This document shows, piece by piece, positions 62,601-64,000 of a stretch of 64,000 nucleotides of DNA. The stretch is from JAIQFF01 sp963788505 (GTDB taxonomy: Bacteria > Acidobacteriota > Terriglobia > Terriglobales > Acidobacteriaceae), in NCBI GenBank assembly GCA_963788505.1, contig CAWBGY010000005.1, forward strand, positions 1,116,001 through 1,180,000, read 5' to 3'. A program made the position numbers and the translations under genes. The notes under the pieces were generated by a model. It saw nothing but the letters and a program-made list of their open reading frames with translations. It did not search any database and had not been told where the DNA came from. Each line of letters begins with the position of its first letter. Position 1 is the first letter of the stretch.

Positions 62601-63758
62601 TTACTCAGCCTTGGGCAGACCCAGCCAGGCGGCGATGATGTTGCGCTGGATTTCCGAAGTCCCGGAATAAATGGTTGAGGAAATGGAATCCCGCAAATCC
62701 CGCTCCAGTCCGGTTTCGGTCATGTAGCCATACGCTCCGTGGATCTGGATGGCATCCTGGCAGCACTGAACCAGATTCTCGCTGACATAAAGTTTGGCAA
62801 TCGCCGCGTCCATTACCGCCGACTTTCCCTGCTGCTGCAACCAGGCCACGCGATAGACCAGCCAGCGCGAGGTTTCCAGACGCACCTTCATATTGGCAAT
62901 ACGATGCGCCACCGCTTGAAACTTGCCAATCGGTTTGCCGAACTGTTTGCGCTCCCGGGCATAACGGACGCAAGTCTCGATCTGGCGCTGCATGGTTCCC
63001 AGGTAGTTGGCCAGGATAGCGCCGCGCTCCCACTCCATCGAGCAATTGAAGATGGCGGCTCCCGCTCCCTCCGCGCCCAGCCGGTTCTGTTCGGGAATCT
63101 CGCAATCTTCGAGCACAATCTCGCCCATGGGAGAAGTTCGCAGGCCCATCTTTTCGACGTGCTTGCTGACGCTGAAACCGGGCGTGCCTTTGTCCACGAT
63201 AAAAGCCGAGACTCCTTGCAATCCCTTCGCGCGGCCGACCGTGGCAAACACCAGGATCGAATCCGCAACCGGAGCGTTGGTGATAAACATCTTGCTCCCG
63301 TTCAGGACATACCTTCCGTCTTTTTTGGCCGCTTCCGTGCGCAAGTCGAAGGCGTCGGAGCCCGATTGCGGCTCGGTCATGGCGTGCACGCCAATCATCT
63401 CTCCCGCGCACAGCCGGGGCAGGTAGCGCATTTTCTGCGCCTCGCTGCCAAACTCCAGAATCGGCACTTCAAAACTCCACATCTGCGCATTGATGCTGAA
63501 CAGCAGCCCGTTGTCCTTGCAGGCGTAGCCCAGCGCCTCCATGGCCGCAACCACGGTCAGAGGATCGGCCGCGCTGCCACCGTACTGCTCCGGAATGGGC
63601 AGGCCCTGGATGCCGAACTTGGCGCATTTCATAAAACCGTCGTGGTCAAACTCGCTGTTGCGGTCAAGCGGGACCACATCCCGGGCCAGTTCGTTGCGCG
63701 CGAATTCCAACACCGATTTTTTGAATGAGAGCTGCTCTTCGTTGAAAGAGAAATCCAC
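62601..63758 (-). CDS. Acyl-CoA dehydrogenase-like flavoprotein (acts on carrier-bound substrate?)
   Basis: A 385-aa acyl-CoA dehydrogenase fold. AMTEPQSGSDAFDLRTEA (FAD/substrate motif) and the C-terminal QIHGAYGYMTETGLERDLRDSISSTIYSGTSEIQRNIIA with the usual catalytic-loop layout are clear. NAPVADSILVFAT and FNCSMEWERGAILANYLGTMQRQIETCV, as I recall the family, are shared with prolyl-carrier-protein dehydrogenases such as PltE. GTG 63758 is chosen because AAGGAA lies seven bases before it and the protein then starts VDFSFNEEQ, the usual ACAD N-terminus; an upstream GTG (63818) adds 20 odd residues. Neighbour ligase and carrier protein suggest it oxidises a thioester-bound acyl or amino-acyl group. 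Confidence 0.85.
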   Translation of the reverse strand: MDFSFNEEQLSFKKSVLEFARNELARDVVPLDRNSEFDHDGFMKCAKFGIQGLPIPEQYGGSAADPLTVVAAMEALGYACKDNGLLFSINAQMWSFEVPILEFGSEAQKMRYLPRLCAGEMIGVHAMTEPQSGSDAFDLRTEAAKKDGRYVLNGSKMFITNAPVADSILVFATVGRAKGLQGVSAFIVDKGTPGFSVSKHVEKMGLRTSPMGEIVLEDCEIPEQNRLGAEGAGAAIFNCSMEWERGAILANYLGTMQRQIETCVRYARERKQFGKPIGKFQAVAHRIANMKVRLETSRWLVYRVAWLQQQGKSAVMDAAIAKLYVSENLVQCCQDAIQIHGAYGYMTETGLERDLRDSISSTIYSGTSEIQRNIIAAWLGLPKAE

Positions 63759-63837
63759 GAATCGTTCCTTTTCTATATTCTCTTGACTGTCAGTTTCTCT
63801 GACTGAGTATTTCGACACGACACCGGACCAGAAGGTT

Positions 63838-64000
63838 CAATCCGAAGGGTTGGGCTGGCCGATCATGCGCTGGTAAAAATCAAGGTAGTTGCGGGCCATC
63901 CGCTCCGACGAATACTGCGCCACGGACTGCCGGGCGTTCTCCGCGATCCGGCTGCGCACGCCGGGATCGCCCAGCAGGGACAAAATCGCTTGCTCCAGAT
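63838..64000 (-). CDS. Glycosyltransferase (GT4-like), C-terminal end, 5' truncated by window
   Basis: The last 53 residues of a protein that enters the window from the right: LEQAILSLLGDPGVRSRIAE then NARQSVAQYSSERMARNYLDFYQRM. This is the C-terminal helix region of GT4/GT-B transferases (AIxxLLxDPxxRxxxAENARxxVxxxYSxERM). The stop codon is at 63838-63840. It lies just upstream of the dehydrogenase gene on the same strand, so the glycan locus continues beyond the window, where an exosortase could also lie. Confidence 0.8.

Noticed and set aside
1..64000. tRNA, rRNA, insertion sequences, integrases or prophage genes.
   Set aside because: None could be recognised by eye on either strand; a tRNAscan or transposase profile search would be needed to exclude small ones.

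Overview
The window looks like a piece of an Acidobacteriota chromosome (class Terriglobia or a near relative). This is an inference from style, not a marker gene. The DNA is GC-rich. It carries long secreted beta-propeller/Ig-repeat proteins, a TonB receptor with an N-terminal carboxypeptidase-regulatory-like domain, several TonB-C-terminus proteins, choice-of-anchor-D lipoproteins and several families of intergenic palindromic repeats. I found no rRNA, tRNA, CRISPR array, transposase or phage gene.

Region 1 (1-21.9 kb) is mostly housekeeping and transport. It holds the end of an MFS sugar-acid transporter, an ErpA-type Fe-S insertion protein with a clear promoter and terminator, and a molybdate permease/ATPase pair (modB-modC) without modA. 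A three-gene MacA/MacB-like efflux operon follows, then a 1392-aa secreted propeller protein, an L-2-hydroxyglutarate oxidase, proC, a GAF-TM-TonB fusion, an MFS carboxylate transporter and a translationally coupled ugd-uxs pair that would make UDP-xylose. The region ends with a receiver-like/PilZ/PilZ protein and a small zinc-ribbon membrane protein. Between these genes lie REP-like palindromes, including an inverted pair of heptanucleotide arrays at 7703-7900.

Region 2 (22.1-38.5 kb) concerns the cell surface. A minor-pilin operon (fimT, pilV, pilW, very large pilX) is followed by small envelope proteins, a TonB-like protein, a TonB-dependent receptor, a 54-aa Flp-type pilin not previously delimited by length-limited gene finding, a dTDP-sugar pair (rfbA, rfbC) and two related choice-of-anchor-D/fibronectin-III lipoproteins.

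Region 3 (38.5-64 kb) is one long minus-strand exopolysaccharide/glycoconjugate locus. It contains glycosyltransferases, a flippase, WecB, a PIG-L deacetylase, glucose-1-phosphate cytidylyltransferase with a sugar C-methyltransferase, epimerases and an RfbC-like epimerase, a DUF4910-type protein, a 2OG-Fe(II)-oxygenase-like protein, an ExeA-like ATPase and a FemAB-like protein. An acyl module follows: AMP ligase, free carrier protein, acyl-CoA dehydrogenase and two alpha/beta hydrolases. Much of this matches the gene set found beside exosortase A (XrtA/PEP-CTERM), although no exosortase is in the window. The ligase/carrier/dehydrogenase trio also resembles the prolyl-carrier-protein oxidation module of pyrrole natural products, so the locus may attach an oxidised amino-acyl group to a glycan.

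Eight genes between 24 and 54 kb are broken by a single frame change each, seven of them with the same net sense (+1). Either this stretch has sequence errors or the surface loci are decaying together. Raw-read support would decide.
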